Shown piece after piece: positions 27,787-37,554 of a DNA stretch of 64,000 nt. The stretch's first letter is position 1. Every line of letters begins with the position of its first letter. Position numbers and translations under genes: made by a program. Source of the DNA: JAFGOM01 sp964428385 (GTDB taxonomy: Archaea > Halobacteriota > Methanomicrobia > Methanomicrobiales > Methanospirillaceae); contig CAYRYR010000001.1 in NCBI GenBank assembly GCA_964428385.1, positions 1-64,000 on the forward strand, written 5' to 3'. The notes beneath the pieces were generated by a model, which was given only the letters and a program-made list of their open reading frames with translations, made no database searches and had not been told where the DNA came from.

Positions 27787-28773
27787 ATGTTTTTTAGAAC
27801 GTGGAAACATGAAAAAGAGAAAAAGAAATTAATTGCCCAGCTCGCAACCCGAACTGCGCATGTTGTCCACGTAACGCACAACGACCTTGACGCCGTCGGA
27901 GCTGATGCCATCCACCGGATCAGGTACAACAATGTCGTTACCATCTTCAGTTCTGTTGGAAAATATCCCCACTATTTGAATATGATAGCAGAAGTCCCGG
28001 GAAATGGTGATATCATCAGTATCAGTGATCTCAGTTACCGGCCGGGGGCTGAGTATGCAATTACCCGCGTAAAAGAGAACGGATGGAAGATAGAATGGCG
28101 TGACCATCACCGCTGGTCAGAAGATGAGACCCGTACCATACGGGGAAAGGTTGATCTGCTTCATATAGACACAAGTACCTGTGGATGTGGAATCTGTGCA
28201 AAAGATCTCCTTCCTGATGATGTCATTGGTGAGGAGATAGCCCGTGTCGTTTGTGACTATGATCTCTGGCGCCATGAAGATCCACGTTCCCATATCCTTG
28301 GTCTTGTTCTTCAGGAGAAAAAAAACCGGGAACATGTCAGAGACTGCCTGGTAATGGGAGTGTTTCAGGATCGTACAATCCTAGCAGAATATAAAAATAT
28401 CACCAAAAAAATGGATCGGGTGAAGAAAAAGACCGAGAAGAATGCATCAGTCTTCCAAAAAAAACAAAAAGTGATAGTTGCACCAATGTTTGGATATCCC
28501 AGTGAGACCGCAGCGTATCTTCGTGAAAAGGTAGGTTCAGATGTTGAAATTCTGGTCTCAAAAAGTGGAAAATTCTCGATTCGATCAAAAGATCCAATTA
28601 GTCATCTCATTGCCAGGGAATATTCCGGGGGAGGACACCCTCATGCTGCAGGGGGCCAGTTTTCATTTACGCGCTCTGACCGGTTACGTCTCTTCATTCT
28701 GAAGAAAAACAGACACTTTGCCGATATTGCAAAACGGGCGGATGTTATCCGGAATACGAAGCATCAGCGATAA
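27787..28773 (+). CDS. DHH/DHHA1-family phosphoesterase
   Basis: This 328-residue metal-dependent phosphoesterase is of the RecJ/Pap-phosphatase/NrnA superfamily. The first metal motif is NDLDAVGADA near residue 32, the DHH triad is in EWRDHHRW near 104-110, and the DHHA1 substrate domain ends in the diagnostic GGGHPHAAGG near 281-290. The substrate could be a nanoRNA, a cyclic dinucleotide product or single-stranded DNA. The ATG overlaps a TATA-like TTATATAATG, so the promoter or start is not settled. The 3' end overlaps the convergent gene end by 29 bases. Confidence 0.88.
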   Translation: MFFRTWKHEKEKKKLIAQLATRTAHVVHVTHNDLDAVGADAIHRIRYNNVVTIFSSVGKYPHYLNMIAEVPGNGDIISISDLSYRPGAEYAITRVKENGWKIEWRDHHRWSEDETRTIRGKVDLLHIDTSTCGCGICAKDLLPDDVIGEEIARVVCDYDLWRHEDPRSHILGLVLQEKKNREHVRDCLVMGVFQDRTILAEYKNITKKMDRVKKKTEKNASVFQKKQKVIVAPMFGYPSETAAYLREKVGSDVEILVSKSGKFSIRSKDPISHLIAREYSGGGHPHAAGGQFSFTRSDRLRLFILKKNRHFADIAKRADVIRNTKHQR

Positions 28774-29539
28774 CCTCTTCCCAGTATTTCTCTGCAGAAA
28801 GAGAATCCTGTGTTCGATATCCACCGACAACAATGGCATCAGGGTCATAATGCTCAAGGACGCACGATATGGTTTCAGGAGCCGGCCTGATAAGAATAAT
28901 CTTTTTTATCTCATATCTCTCAAGAAGAGGGGGAATCAGCCGGAATTCTTCATTAGTAACAGTAACTGTCTTCTGAAACTCAAGCAGGTTCTCAAGCACC
29001 GGGATCGTACTACAATCCGGAAATAACAGGACTTTTGATCCCATCAGTCCTTCTGTTATATCACTATCAGTACATGCATCATGAATAACATGCCTCTGAA
29101 TACCTGCATCGCGCATTGTCCTCCTGGCTGAACGATAAAAAGAAAAGCAGTCATCAGCCCAGTCTGCACCTGATATCTCTTCAAAGGCACGTACATGGGA
29201 TGGTCCTGCAAGAGCAAAGGCAGATCTTTTTGCTTCATGGATGCAATGGCGTGCATCCTGCTGAATAGTCTCCTGTATCTCACCATTGGTAAGAAACGAG
29301 AGAATATCATCATCTTCTCTGAAACGACAATCAAACCGCTCGTTGTAAAATAGCCCTCCAGAGCAAATCTGTGTAATCCCTGCTTTTTTCTGGGGTTGCA
29401 CAGAGGCCGAGAGGAGACAGGTAATAAGATCTGCTTCTTCCCCCCGGTGTTTGGAAACAAAGGAAATAACATCAGATTTTTCAGGATTATCTGGTTCAGA
29501 ACCAAGGGATATTGTTGGAAACGTAATCTTTTTTCCCAT
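28745..29539 (-). CDS. Conserved-looking hypothetical protein
   Basis: This 264-residue soluble protein has no signal peptide and no membrane segment. It has alternating strand/helix segments in its C-terminal half (SKVLLFPDCSTIPVL, then IKKIILIRPAPETI and DAIVVGGYRTQ) that suggest a Rossmann-like alpha/beta fold, and several scattered cysteines. I do not recognise the family. It is divergent from metG, with only 37 bases between the two starts, and its end overlaps the DHH gene end by 29 bases. The compact packing supports a real gene. Confidence 0.6.
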   Translation of the reverse strand: MGKKITFPTISLGSEPDNPEKSDVISFVSKHRGEEADLITCLLSASVQPQKKAGITQICSGGLFYNERFDCRFREDDDILSFLTNGEIQETIQQDARHCIHEAKRSAFALAGPSHVRAFEEISGADWADDCFSFYRSARRTMRDAGIQRHVIHDACTDSDITEGLMGSKVLLFPDCSTIPVLENLLEFQKTVTVTNEEFRLIPPLLERYEIKKIILIRPAPETISCVLEHYDPDAIVVGGYRTQDSLSAEKYWEEVIADASYSG

Positions 29540-29550
29540 TTTGATACATC

Positions 29551-29560
29551 TTATTTATGC
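29551..29560 (+). promoter_or_regulatory. TATA-like box for metG
   Basis: TTATTTATGC lies 17-26 bases before the chosen metG ATG at 29577. With archaeal spacing, transcription would begin close to that ATG, which implies a leaderless message and supports the short start over the upstream open frame. Confidence 0.4.
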
Positions 29561-29576
29561 CTTCAGACCAAAAATT

Positions 29577-31574
29577 ATGGTGATGAGTGCACCACCGCTT
29601 CTGGTAACTTGTGGACTTCCTTATACCAACGGTCCATGTCATCTTGGTCATCTCCGGACATATGTACCTGCCGACTTCTATGTCAGGTACATGCGTCGGC
29701 GTGGAGAAGACGTTGTCTTTATCTGCGGCTCAGACAATCATGGAACACCAGTAGTTGTCAGTGCAGAAGAAAAGGATATCTCACCCCGTCTCTTGTGTGA
29801 ACAATACCATCACCATTTCCATGAGACGTTTGAGCGGATGGATGTTATCTTTGATCACTTCGGGATGACAGACAATCCTGCAAATTATCACCGGACACAG
29901 GAGATTGTTAACCGACTGATACAGAATGGGCACATCTATTCAGAGGTTATTCAGCAGGCATTCTGTACCACATGCAACCGGTTCCTTCCGGATAGGTATC
30001 TTGAGGGAACCTGTCCATACTGTAACAAACCTGCAAGAGGTGATGAGTGTGATCAGGGGTGTGGTAAGCACCTTGAGCCAGGTGAGATACAGAACCCTAC
30101 CTGTACGGTATGTGGTACCCCTGCAGAGTTTCGTGAACAGGAGCACTTTTTCTTTCGGCTAAGTGAATTTGAAGATTTCCTTGATGATTTTCTGAAAAAT
30201 CTGAAGGGAACTGAGAACGCTCTGAATTATGCACGGGGATGGGTCAAAGAAGGACTCCATGACTGGTGTATAACGAGAACGCTGGAATGGGGAGTTCCAT
30301 TCCCAGGTCGCGATGATCTTGTGGTATATGTCTGGGTTGATGCACCGATAGGATATATTGCATTTACTGAAGAATGGGCTGAAGAGACTGGTCGTGACTG
30401 GAGAGAACTCTGGTGTTCTCAGGAGAGCAGGGTAACTCATTTTATCGGTGGTGATATTACATATCATCACTGCGTATTCTGGCCGGCACTTCTTCAGGGA
30501 GCAGGTTATCGGCCACCGGATGCGGTGATAGCATCAGGAATGCTTAAAATTGAGGATCATAAATTTTCAAAGACCCGTGGGTACGTCGTATGGACAAATG
30601 AGGATTATTTAGATGAGGGACTTCCTTCAGACTATCTGCGGTATTACCTCCTCTCATATACATCACACACAAAAGAACTGAATTTCTCGTGGAAACTCTT
30701 TCAGGAACGTGTCAATCATGAAGTGGTCAACACACTTGGGAACTTTGTATACCGGACCCTGCATTTTGCCTATAAAGAATTTGGCGGGATTCCAGACGGA
30801 TTTATAGACGAAGAGATACTGGAGACCATCAAAACCTGTATCGACAATGTCGATGCTGCCATTGTGGCGTATGAGTTTAAAGCAGCGGTTGATACCATCA
30901 TGGCCCTTGCTGCATATGGTAACAATTATATTCAGTCTCAGGCTCCCTGGAAACAGATAAAAGATGACCGGGCAGCAGCAGCGGATACTATCCGAAACTG
31001 TATGCAGATAGTAACGGCACTCGCCATTCTTATAGAGCCGGTAATGCCAAGGCGTGCTGATGCTATCTGGATCATGGCAGGAAACACATCCAGCCTGGCA
31101 AATGCCACCTGTTCAGATGCCTATAAACCCATTTCAGCATGTTCCACTGAGAAACCGGAGATTCTCTTTCAGAAGCTTGAAGATGATATGATAAACCGTC
31201 TCGAAAAAGAACTTGAAGGAACTATACAGGAGCTTGCAAAGATGAATACAGATATATCATCAGTTACCATTGAAGAATTCGCAAAGATAGAGATGAAAAC
31301 GGGCAGAGTCCTTGCCGCAGAGGAAATTCCGAAATCAAAAAAACTGCTCAGATTACAGATTGATATAGGTAGTGAAACCCGGCAGGTGGTCAGTGGAATT
31401 GCCAGGTTTTACTCTCCGCAAGAACTCGTTGGCACTGATGTGATTGTTGTGACTAATTTGCAGCCGGCAACATTATGCGGGGTAGAGAGTAATGGAATGG
31501 TTCTTGCAGCTGGAGAAGAGGCATCCCTTCTGATGCCAAAGCGGACTGTTCCTCCGGGAACAAAGATACTGTAA
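29577..31574 (+). CDS. metG: Methionyl-tRNA synthetase with C-terminal tRNA-binding domain
   Basis: The enzyme charges tRNA-Met with methionine. The protein has 665 residues from the ATG giving MVMSAPPLLVTCGLPYTNG; the open frame reaches back to 29451 but that part is not family-like. Class I motifs are HLGHLRTY (HIGH box) and KFSKTRG (KMSKS variant). Between them lie two zinc-knuckle pairs (CNRF/CPYC and CDQGC/CTVC). An anticodon-binding helical domain follows, and a C-terminal EMAP/Trbp111-like OB domain (IEMKTGRVLAAEEIP onward) that aids dimerisation or tRNA binding. It is convergent with a HEAT-repeat gene, with a 3-base gap. Confidence 0.97.
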   Translation: MVMSAPPLLVTCGLPYTNGPCHLGHLRTYVPADFYVRYMRRRGEDVVFICGSDNHGTPVVVSAEEKDISPRLLCEQYHHHFHETFERMDVIFDHFGMTDNPANYHRTQEIVNRLIQNGHIYSEVIQQAFCTTCNRFLPDRYLEGTCPYCNKPARGDECDQGCGKHLEPGEIQNPTCTVCGTPAEFREQEHFFFRLSEFEDFLDDFLKNLKGTENALNYARGWVKEGLHDWCITRTLEWGVPFPGRDDLVVYVWVDAPIGYIAFTEEWAEETGRDWRELWCSQESRVTHFIGGDITYHHCVFWPALLQGAGYRPPDAVIASGMLKIEDHKFSKTRGYVVWTNEDYLDEGLPSDYLRYYLLSYTSHTKELNFSWKLFQERVNHEVVNTLGNFVYRTLHFAYKEFGGIPDGFIDEEILETIKTCIDNVDAAIVAYEFKAAVDTIMALAAYGNNYIQSQAPWKQIKDDRAAAADTIRNCMQIVTALAILIEPVMPRRADAIWIMAGNTSSLANATCSDAYKPISACSTEKPEILFQKLEDDMINRLEKELEGTIQELAKMNTDISSVTIEEFAKIEMKTGRVLAAEEIPKSKKLLRLQIDIGSETRQVVSGIARFYSPQELVGTDVIVVTNLQPATLCGVESNGMVLAAGEEASLLMPKRTVPPGTKIL

Positions 31575-31577
31575 CTG

Positions 31578-31973
31578 TTACACATTCTTTTTTTTGGCTG
31601 TGATTGCATTCAGTGCTGATAATGCTATTTTTCGTACGTATTCATTCTCATCTGATGTGAGGCGCGACAATGCAGGAATCGCAGCAGGTATCCCGATAGC
31701 ACTGAGTGCTTTTGCTGCCATATACCTGACATGATCCTTTGGATCCTCAGTCGCCCTGATGAGATCAAGAGCGGTATCCTGTGCCTGGATCATAAAAAGT
31801 GCCTCAGCTGCCCGGTACCTGACCTTCCAGTCAGTATCATGCAGAAGAGAGCACAGGGACTGTATCGAACCATATCCATCACCAGCCAGTTGTTGCATAG
31901 CAGCAGCTCTTTTCTCTTTTTGCGATGATCGCAGTTCTTCTATCCACTGCATACGCTCACTGTCATTCATCAT
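31578..31973 (-). CDS. HEAT-repeat (PBS lyase-like) protein
   Basis: This 131-residue all-helical protein has about three tandem HEAT repeats: LCSLLHDTDWKVRYRAAEAL, LIRATEDPKDHVRYMAAKAL and LSRLTSDENEYVRKIALSAL. Each has the typical aspartate and V-R-x-x-A pattern. It has no catalytic motifs, so it is likely a protein-protein adaptor. It ends 3 bases from the metG stop, which it faces. The partner cannot be inferred. Confidence 0.9.
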   Translation of the reverse strand: MMNDSERMQWIEELRSSQKEKRAAAMQQLAGDGYGSIQSLCSLLHDTDWKVRYRAAEALFMIQAQDTALDLIRATEDPKDHVRYMAAKALSAIGIPAAIPALSRLTSDENEYVRKIALSALNAITAKKKNV

Positions 31974-32002
31974 AGCATCACAGAATAATTACAAAAAAAA
32001 AG

Positions 32003-32821
32003 TTACCAGGTGGAAGAAAATTCAACCTGTTGAGCCAGGTCAAAGAGTCCTCCAGCCTGTGTGCGGTCCCGGTTATCGATGTAAGTCGTCATATTCGTGC
32101 CGGTTGGTGTTCCAATCTGAGCATCCACATTGAGGAATACCTCTGCAGAACCGGTAGCAAGTTCATCTTTATCATCTGATTCCATACCGGCTGCGTCAAA
32201 TGAGTACCTGACATTGACTGGCATATCATTACTTGCAGATATTCCTGCAACACCGGCACTCATAGTAGCAGCGACTTCTTCAACATTCATGGAACTGCCG
32301 GCAGTAATTACTGCATGGAATCCGGCTGCACCAGCACCTCCATCATAGAAGACACACCCCTGGCTCGCATCAGCATCTGGCTGACCATCAGTGGTGAGTC
32401 CGACCATCTCATCATAGAGCATGCGTCCGTTGACCCCTTCCAGACTCTCAAACTGAATCTGATGGTCGGAATTAAGATTATCCAGACCTGCAGTCACATT
32501 TGATCCGTCCATATTAAAGTTCTTGACATAATGTGTCATTCCATCAGTTGCAACGGTGTCTTCATGATACCCGATAGTGCTTCTGACTTCACCCACCCCT
32601 GATGGACTGGAAATATTATTGTAATCAGACCCCCCGGTCTGACCCCATTCCATGGTATGGTCAACGATAAACGTTCCAATACATGTTGCCTCAATTGTTG
32701 AGGTAATTCCTGACTGATCATATTGCGCTGATGCCGGGCGTATTGCTTCTGCTGATCCTACAATGAAAACCAGTCCCAAAATCAATGCAATTATCAAATT
32801 TCTTACGATTTCTCTTTTCAT
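32003..32821 (-). CDS. Secreted protein of unknown family
   Basis: I take the start at MKREIVRNLIIALILG, since a signal peptide follows (hydrophobic to GSAEA), giving 272 residues; upstream in-frame Mets exist to 32848. The mature part is rich in Gly, Asp, Thr and Ser, with low lysine and beta-strand-like spacing (TIEATCIGTFIVDHTMEWG, later GFHAVITAGSS). It has one cysteine in the mature N-terminal part and one in the middle. It has no recognised domain and no anchor. A cell-surface or sheath-associated role is a guess based on export and composition. It is a single gene upstream of, and on the same strand as, the HEAT protein. Confidence 0.6.
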   Translation of the reverse strand: MKREIVRNLIIALILGLVFIVGSAEAIRPASAQYDQSGITSTIEATCIGTFIVDHTMEWGQTGGSDYNNISSPSGVGEVRSTIGYHEDTVATDGMTHYVKNFNMDGSNVTAGLDNLNSDHQIQFESLEGVNGRMLYDEMVGLTTDGQPDADASQGCVFYDGGAGAAGFHAVITAGSSMNVEEVAATMSAGVAGISASNDMPVNVRYSFDAAGMESDDKDELATGSAEVFLNVDAQIGTPTGTNMTTYIDNRDRTQAGGLFDLAQQVEFSSTW

Positions 32822-33005
32822 CACAAACAGCCCCATCTCTATTGTCATCCCCCTATTGTATTGGGATTAATGAATTGTAGGTTGCTCAATGATAAATATC
32901 TTCGGAATAGGCAACTTAATTATCTTAAAAAAATTGAAATAAAGTAATTATTGCACTCTATATTGAACCTGAAAATCTATGTGTAACAAAAATAAATGAG
33001 GGTTT

Positions 33006-33025
33006 CTTATGCACAGGCGCATAAG
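33006..33025 (-). terminator. Terminator of the rps12-rps7-fusA transcript
   Basis: A perfect 7-base stem (CTTATGC/GCATAAG, 6-base loop) lies about 50 bases after the fusA stop. On the minus strand it is followed by a T-rich tail (CATTTATTTTTG). The position fits intrinsic termination. Confidence 0.6.
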
Positions 33026-33074
33026 ACAGAGTCTCCCCGGTCTTTTTATTGTGAGAGAATATAATATGTCACTT

Positions 33075-35270
33075 TTATGAGAGATAGTCTTCTGGTTTTG
33101 GCATCTCTTCCTTTAGACCTTTGCGTTTTCTGATCTCTTTGACAACATCTTTGACCAGGTTATTTGGAACAAGCTCAAAGCCGACAAATTCGGTACTCCA
33201 CATTGCACGACCCTCGGTAGCTGATCTGATATCCCCGGCAAAACCAAAGAGTTCAGCAACTGGTGTCTTACCAATAATTGTCATGGTATCTCCTTCACTC
33301 AGCATGTCATATACCTGACCACGACGTCCCTGTATCTGGGAAGTAGCGCTTCCCATATGGTCCTGTGGAACCGTAATCTGCAACTTCTGTATAGGTTCCA
33401 GGAGTGAATCACCAGCAAGGAGAATTCCTCCCTTGATTGCACCTCTTACTGCAGGAATGACCTGTGCCGGGCCACGGTGTATTGCATCTTCATGCAGTTT
33501 TACATCAACGAGTCTGATTTTTATATTCTGGACCGGTTCAGCTGCGAGAGGTCCGGCATCAAGGGCTTCGTGTATACCATCAAGGATTAATTCCATCGTT
33601 TCATTGAGGTACTGAATACCCTTTGTCATGTCAAGGAACATATTGGTGCCATGGATATCCTTGACACTTTTTGCCTCATCTTTACTCATACCGGCTTGTA
33701 CGAGGATATCCCGGCGTTCTAATGCCTGATGGTTCATCGAGACTTCATGGTCTTTGATCATCTGGACAATATTATCTGGCAGGGGCTCAAGCTCAAAGTA
33801 GAAGCGGTTGTGTCTATTTGGTGATTTTCCTTCCACCGGTTTTTCCGTCTGACCGGTTATAGTTTCACGGTATACAACAATTGGTTCTGAAGTGACAATT
33901 TCCACATGCTTGTCACGCCTGATACGACCTGAAATGATCTCAAGATGGAGTTCACCCATACCGCTGATGAGATGTTCGCCGGTCTCCTCATTGATAGTAA
34001 CTCTGAGTGTTGGGTCTTCTTTGGCGACCTGACGCAAAACCTCAACCAGTTTGGGCAGATCTTTCATGTTCTTGGCTTCAACAGCAACGGTCACAACAGG
34101 CTCACTGTAGTGCTCTAATGATTCAAAAGGTGTCATCTCCATGAGATTTGACACAGTAGAACCGACGACTGCATCTTTCAGCCCGGTGACTGCTGCGATA
34201 TTACCTGCGTAGAGCTCTTCTACCTCAACACGGGACGGACCCATAAAGATACCTACCTGCTGAAGCCGGTTTACTTTCTTTGCTGTTCCCATAACGTAGA
34301 CTTCTTCTCCACGTTTGAGTGTTCCTGAAAAAAGACGACCTGTTGCAACTTCTCCTGCGTGGGGATCAAAAGAGATGTCAGTGACCATCAGACAGATTGG
34401 TGCTTTTGGATCACACGTAAGCATCCCTTTTCCTTCAGGAGTCTCATAATCTCCATGCCAGATGGCATGGACACGACGGTTCTGTGCTTCTGTCGGATCC
34501 GGCAGAAACTTTACTACCATATCTAAAAGAACATCACAGAGAGGGCTTTTCTTTGCAAGGCTCTTCATATCATTTGCCTTACAGAAATCATACACGTTTT
34601 TGAATGAGATCCCACTTGTCTTCATAAATGGAACAGATATTGCCCAGTTATACAACGCAGATCCAAATGCCACGGTTCCGTTTGCAGCATCCAGTTTCCA
34701 GCCTGCATTGTACATCTCCTCATTCATTCCTTTGATGAGATTGTTTACCTTATCAATGACTTTGCCGAGTCGAATTTGCATCTCCATCTCATCGACCTGC
34801 AGTTCATTGATAAGTCTGTCAACCTTGTTTATGAAGAGAATTGGTTTTACCCGTTCTTTGAGTGCCTGCCTGAGGACTGTTTCAGTCTGGGGCATGGTCC
34901 CTTCAACAGCATCCACAAGGACAACCGCTCCATCAACAGCACGCATTGCACGGGTAACATCACCACCAAAGTCAACATGACCTGGTGTATCTATCATATT
35001 GATGAGAAATTCCTTTCCATTATACTCATGGACCATTGATACGTTTGATGAATCAATAGTAATTCCACGAGCCTGTTCTTCCGCATCAGAATCCATCCAG
35101 CAGGCCTTTCCTGCCAATTCGTCACTGATGATACCAGCACCTGCTAAAAGATTGTCAGACAGGGTGGTCTTTCCGTGGTCGATATGTGCAACAATACCAA
35201 TGTTCCGGATAAATTCCGGTTTGTTCATTAGACTTGTTACCCGCTCGACAGTCTTCTTCCCTCTGCTCAT
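33075..35270 (-). CDS. fusA: Translation elongation factor 2
   Basis: This GTPase of 731 residues drives ribosomal translocation. The G motifs are IVAHIDHGKTT (G1), DTPGHVDFGGD (G3) and FINKVDR (G4). The C-terminal domain has DAIHRGPAQVIPAVRGAI, whose histidine is the site of diphthamide modification in archaea and eukaryotes. It is full length. It follows rps7 with about 40 bases between, in the standard S12-S7-EF2 order. The EF-1alpha and S10 genes that often come next in archaea are not here; a terminator follows instead. Confidence 0.98.
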   Translation of the reverse strand: MSRGKKTVERVTSLMNKPEFIRNIGIVAHIDHGKTTLSDNLLAGAGIISDELAGKACWMDSDAEEQARGITIDSSNVSMVHEYNGKEFLINMIDTPGHVDFGGDVTRAMRAVDGAVVLVDAVEGTMPQTETVLRQALKERVKPILFINKVDRLINELQVDEMEMQIRLGKVIDKVNNLIKGMNEEMYNAGWKLDAANGTVAFGSALYNWAISVPFMKTSGISFKNVYDFCKANDMKSLAKKSPLCDVLLDMVVKFLPDPTEAQNRRVHAIWHGDYETPEGKGMLTCDPKAPICLMVTDISFDPHAGEVATGRLFSGTLKRGEEVYVMGTAKKVNRLQQVGIFMGPSRVEVEELYAGNIAAVTGLKDAVVGSTVSNLMEMTPFESLEHYSEPVVTVAVEAKNMKDLPKLVEVLRQVAKEDPTLRVTINEETGEHLISGMGELHLEIISGRIRRDKHVEIVTSEPIVVYRETITGQTEKPVEGKSPNRHNRFYFELEPLPDNIVQMIKDHEVSMNHQALERRDILVQAGMSKDEAKSVKDIHGTNMFLDMTKGIQYLNETMELILDGIHEALDAGPLAAEPVQNIKIRLVDVKLHEDAIHRGPAQVIPAVRGAIKGGILLAGDSLLEPIQKLQITVPQDHMGSATSQIQGRRGQVYDMLSEGDTMTIIGKTPVAELFGFAGDIRSATEGRAMWSTEFVGFELVPNNLVKDVVKEIRKRKGLKEEMPKPEDYLS

Positions 35271-35310
35271 GCATACACCTGAAAAATAAAAGAGATACTA
35301 AATTCCTAAA

Positions 35311-35898
35311 TTATCGTGCTGATTTAGCAACACGTTCTTTTTCTTCCCGCTTTCCGACAGAGTAACACTTGGGGTCCCCATTGGCAGCAGCAATCAGTTC
35401 ATCAGCAAGGCACGCCGCAACCGATTTTTTCTTTTTATGGGATGCATTCTTAACACCAGAGCTGATGAAAGAAAGTGCTGTATTAACACGACGGATTGGT
35501 GCTGTATCTACTGATTTTGGCACATTAATACCACCATATTTGAGACGGACGGTCTCTTCACGGGGCCCGGCATTGGCAACTGCATCACAGAGTACTTCTA
35601 CTGGGTTCTTCTGAGTCTTTTTATGAATTATCTCAAAGGCATCGCGTACAATTCTGATGGTGAGCTGTTTTTTCCCGGTATTTTTTTCTGTCTGCATTAA
35701 CCGATTTATCAGTCGTTCAACAATCAGCATGTTCCCTTTATTAAATTCCTGTCTTGTAAAGCGACCACAGGAATGGGGCACGATCATTGAATGAAGATTG
35801 ACATAGCGTGCAACCCCCGGATCATGAATTTTGACCTCACTCATGTCCCACTTATTAAAAAGGAGTCTCTCTCCTTGTAGCTGACTCATCATGATCAC
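35311..35898 (-). CDS. rps7: 30S ribosomal protein S7
   Basis: This small-subunit head protein binds 16S rRNA and contacts the E-site tRNA. The archaeal S7 pattern is clear: FNKWDMSEVKIHDPGVARY near the start, GRFTRQEFNKGN, NPVEVLCDAVANAGPREETV, and a C-terminal helix-rich end with KNASHKKKKSVAACLADEL. The length is 195 residues from the first ATG; an ATG three codons later is equally likely. It overlaps the S12 stop by 4 bases, so the two are translationally coupled. Confidence 0.97.
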   Translation of the reverse strand: MIMMSQLQGERLLFNKWDMSEVKIHDPGVARYVNLHSMIVPHSCGRFTRQEFNKGNMLIVERLINRLMQTEKNTGKKQLTIRIVRDAFEIIHKKTQKNPVEVLCDAVANAGPREETVRLKYGGINVPKSVDTAPIRRVNTALSFISSGVKNASHKKKKSVAACLADELIAAANGDPKCYSVGKREEKERVAKSAR

Positions 35899-36323
35899 CT
35901 GCGTGGTTTCTCCTTTCTACCAATGACCATCTCATGAAGGCAGACATTGTTCACTTTCGTGACGACGTATCTGACTCCGGGAATATCTCCCATGGAACGA
36001 CCAAGACGTCCACCAATGCCTTCGATTTCAACCTCATCGTGTTCATCAATATAGTTAATAGCCCCATCGCCGACAGCAAATGCTGATACCTGTCTTCCAT
36101 TCTTTATGAGCTGAACACGCACACACTTTCTGATAGCAGAGTTAGGCTGTTTTGCTTCAACACCAATCTTCTCAAGAACAATACCCCGTCCCTGTGGTGC
36201 ACCCTCCAGAGGATCTGATTTTAATTTCAGACCGCCAGCTTTTCTGGCAAAATGTGGATCACTCCACCTGAATTTCTTCGCATTACGAATTAATTTTCTT
36301 GCGGCAAACTTTCCTTGTCCCAT
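35895..36323 (-). CDS. rps12: 30S ribosomal protein S12
   Basis: This decoding-centre ribosomal protein has 142 residues from the ATG giving MGQGKFAARKLIRNAKKFRW, the usual archaeal S12 start; the open frame reaches 36371 without family resemblance. The loop GVEAKQPNSAIRKCVRVQL carries the universally conserved residues near the A site. GAGTGATG precedes the start. It is the first gene of the S12-S7-EF2 unit; RNA polymerase and NusA genes that often precede S12 in archaea are absent. Confidence 0.97.
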   Translation of the reverse strand: MGQGKFAARKLIRNAKKFRWSDPHFARKAGGLKLKSDPLEGAPQGRGIVLEKIGVEAKQPNSAIRKCVRVQLIKNGRQVSAFAVGDGAINYIDEHDEVEIEGIGGRLGRSMGDIPGVRYVVTKVNNVCLHEMVIGRKEKPRR

Positions 36324-37077
36324 TACATCACTCTTTTTTGTTAATCTAAAGCACCGGCTGGTAAGATGCACGGTATTACAAACGCACGATTTTTATCTAA
36401 AAAATTCAATCGCCTTTGAAACCTGTCTTTATACGTTGACGCTTCTATGATATAATAATAGTATCCTGACCCTGTGAAACAAAAACATAAAATCCACGCG
36501 CTGTTTTCCCTGATAATTAATTTTCTTTAAAAATGACCTGTATATATGAATTAGAGAAAAATACTCACGTTTAAAAAAATCTGTGATATGTGTCATTTGG
36601 TTCGTAGTGGGTAAGAGCGCATTATATCTACTGTTGTTGCAGCTGAAAATATTGAGATTAGCACATTTCAGTACTATATTAGAGATGTAGCATATGAACT
36701 TTCCACCTGTCTACAGAATTCTTGTCGTTGAGGCTCTTAAATCATTGCCCTGGTACCTGTATACTTCTTGCAACGATTGACATCTGCAGGGTGAAGAATA
36801 CGCATGACAGAGTATTTTCTACATTATTCATCAGTTTTCACTTTGTATATTTGACAATATGAGTTTTGGCTTTTTTTATAAAATATAATATAGTTACTAA
36901 TAATTATTTATTTATCTGTAATTTTGTAATATTCTGTTCATTCTCCTCATTATACATTGTAAGAATCCATAACTGGTCTTCATTCAGGATACCATAGGTG
37001 AAGATACTGTCTTTGATGGGACAAAATCATAATAGAAAATATTTATATCTCCTCATATCAAGAAAGATGTAATTATT
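36324..37077. other. Long intergenic region with divergent promoters
   Basis: About 750 bases separate the S12 gene from a divergent flavin-protein gene, and no gene is supported. For the minus strand, TATA-like elements lie at about 36386-36397 (TAGATAAAAATC read on that strand) and 36425-36434 (CGTATAAAGA). For the plus strand, AATATTTATATC near 37038-37050 would start transcription about 25 bases later, close to ATG 37078. The middle is AT-rich with no coding signal. A 28-codon frame near 36693 is not convincing. Confidence 0.4.
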
Positions 37078-37554
37078 ATGGAGATCGTGAAGATCCCGCG
37101 AATGGATAAAGAAGAGTCTGATGCGCTGATTAAAAATCGTTATATCTCGCGGATAGCCTTTCAGGGTGAAAAATATCCTTATATTGCACCATTTCTGTAT
37201 GTTTTTGATGGAAAATTTATCTATTTTCTCTCGACGAAATATGGAAAAAAAATAGAATTTTTTAGAAAAAGTCCCTATGTATCAGTTGAAATCGAACAGT
37301 ATGCAGAGGATATGTCCTGTTATATGTTTGTTACATTACAGGGATATCTTGGGGAAGTCGTCGACTCGATTGAGAAGAAGATTATCAGGCAACAATTTGT
37401 GGATCTCATCCACGAAAAGAACCTTTCTCCCAATGTTCTTGCAGCATTTGGCCATTCTCCAGAAGACCCCCCGGAAATGATAACACGGGAAGAACGTTCC
37501 TTAGTCTGGAAACTTCTTGGAGTAAAAGATCTGGTTGCTCTTAAGAACCTGTAA
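37078..37554 (+). CDS. Pyridoxamine 5'-phosphate oxidase-like flavin-binding protein
   Basis: This 158-residue split-barrel protein (PNPOx-like/nitroimidazole-resistance superfamily) begins IPRMDKEESDALIKNRYISR, has AFQGEKYPYIAPFLYVFDGK and FIYFLSTKYGKKIEFFRKSP, and then VSVEIEQY. This is the typical N-terminal half of the FMN- or F420-binding barrel. The C-terminal HEKNLSPNVL region is longer than in minimal members. The physiological reaction is unknown. The gene stands alone with its own TATA-like element and a very short leader. Confidence 0.85.
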   Translation: MEIVKIPRMDKEESDALIKNRYISRIAFQGEKYPYIAPFLYVFDGKFIYFLSTKYGKKIEFFRKSPYVSVEIEQYAEDMSCYMFVTLQGYLGEVVDSIEKKIIRQQFVDLIHEKNLSPNVLAAFGHSPEDPPEMITREERSLVWKLLGVKDLVALKNL

